Positions 5,566 to 5,732 of a DNA stretch of 5,732 nt are shown one piece after another. The position numbers were made by a program, and so were the translations under genes. Location: assembly GCA_913043015.1 (NCBI GenBank), contig CAJWKX010000045.1:1-5732 (forward strand), written 5' to 3'. The stretch comes from an uncultured Candidatus Pelagibacter sp. (GTDB lineage Bacteria > Pseudomonadota > Alphaproteobacteria > Pelagibacterales > Pelagibacteraceae). Under the pieces are notes generated by a model. It worked only from the letters and a program-made list of their open reading frames with translations, made no database searches and was not told the origin of the DNA. Within the stretch, counting starts at the first letter, position 1. Each line of letters begins with the position of its first letter.

Positions 5566-5732
5566 TTATTTTGCAAAAGTGTCGTTAAATTGTCTTGCAA
5601 CTCTTACAAAAGTGGTACATTTACTAAGTTGCTTTAAAGAAGGGGCTCCAACGTAAGTACAACTACTTCTTAAACCACCAAGAATATTTAGAATAGTATC
5701 TTTAACTTTGCCTCGATACTTAACTCTTACCG
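5566..5732 (-). CDS. guaC: GMP reductase, C-terminal end (5' part beyond the window)
   Basis: The minus-strand frame is open from the right edge to a TAA at 5566-5568, giving the last 54 residues. The motifs VKYRGKVKDTI, ILGGLRSSCTYVGAPSLKQ, LSKCTTFVRV and FNDTFAK match the C-terminus of GMP reductase, typically YRGxVxxTIxDILGGLRSxCTYVGA and TTFIRV. IMP dehydrogenase, the closest alternative, reads GGLRAGMGYCGA here and does not fit. The enzyme converts GMP to IMP and ammonia with NADPH, in purine salvage. The catalytic residues lie in the unseen part. Of the three guaC 3' ends in the window this is the only one without a visible defect, so it probably belongs to the working gene. That is not proven: it could be a further fragment continuing off the edge. 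It converges on the exported-protein operon with one base between stop codons. Confidence 0.85.
   Translation of the reverse strand, partial: VRVKYRGKVKDTILNILGGLRSSCTYVGAPSLKQLSKCTTFVRVARQFNDTFAK

Larger units (their letters stand above)
1663..5568. other. Serial insertion locus at the 3' end of guaC, two cargo modules
   Basis: Three minus-strand guaC 3' ends (from 1671, 2686 and 5566) alternate with plus-strand cargo: a methyltransferase gene (about 0.74 kb module) and a three-gene exported-protein operon (about 2.7 kb module). In each case a plus-strand gene stops close to the guaC stop: 8 bases, 2 bases and 1 base apart. The stops of all three copies align without gaps in an ATTAT-type sequence. 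This layout is expected if incoming DNA repeatedly joined within guaC, replaced its 3' end and displaced the older end outward. No recombinase gene or terminal inverted repeats are seen, so the means of insertion is not known. Confidence 0.6.

Noticed and set aside
1671..5732. The three similar stretches as insertion-sequence ends or a CRISPR-like array
   Set aside because: They are in the same orientation, differ in length, are spaced by 0.7 and 2.7 kb and translate as the C-terminus of GMP reductase; no transposase or terminal inverted repeats are present.
5566..5732. IMP dehydrogenase (guaB) rather than GMP reductase
   Set aside because: The RSSCTYVGA and TTFVRV motifs and the FYGxSSDTA-like segment in the first fossil match GMP reductase, not the GMGYCGA pattern of IMP dehydrogenase.

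Overview
The window is very AT-rich and densely packed, with short intergenic gaps, little or no Shine-Dalgarno signal and a dimethylglycine/sarcosine-dehydrogenase-type gene. This fits a streamlined marine alphaproteobacterium such as SAR11 (Pelagibacterales). That assignment is inferred from style and protein resemblance, not from a marker gene.

Layout, left to right. (1) Positions 2-1000 (+) hold the C-terminal folate-binding (GcvT-like) part of an FAD-dependent dimethylglycine/sarcosine dehydrogenase-type enzyme, cut by the left edge. (2) Positions 997-1662 (+) hold a small membrane-anchored AsmA-like protein that overlaps the previous stop by four bases. (3) Positions 1671 to about 1945 (-) hold a broken 3' end of a GMP reductase gene (guaC), with a frameshift and an in-frame stop. 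(4) Positions 1985-2683 (+) hold an FkbM-family methyltransferase. (5) Positions 2686 to about 2827 (-) hold a second, shorter guaC 3' end. (6) Positions 2962-5564 (+) hold three tightly spaced genes for exported proteins; two carry SHOCT-type helical modules and none has an assigned function. (7) Positions 5566-5732 (-) hold a third guaC 3' end, in frame and running off the right edge, presumably the working gene.

The main observation is that three same-strand copies of the guaC 3' end divide the region into two cargo modules, one with the methyltransferase and one with the exported-protein operon. In each case the plus-strand gene stops a few bases from the guaC stop codon. The most damaged copy lies farthest from the presumed functional gene. 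I read this as a serial insertion locus: each event supplied a new 3' end to guaC and pushed the old one outward, stranding accessory genes between fossils. No integrase or transposase is visible, so the mechanism is open.

The newer cargo begins with a non-coding stretch containing a perfect FNR-type palindrome spaced appropriately from a -10-like hexamer. The exported-protein operon may therefore be regulated by an oxygen- or redox-responsive Crp/Fnr protein.
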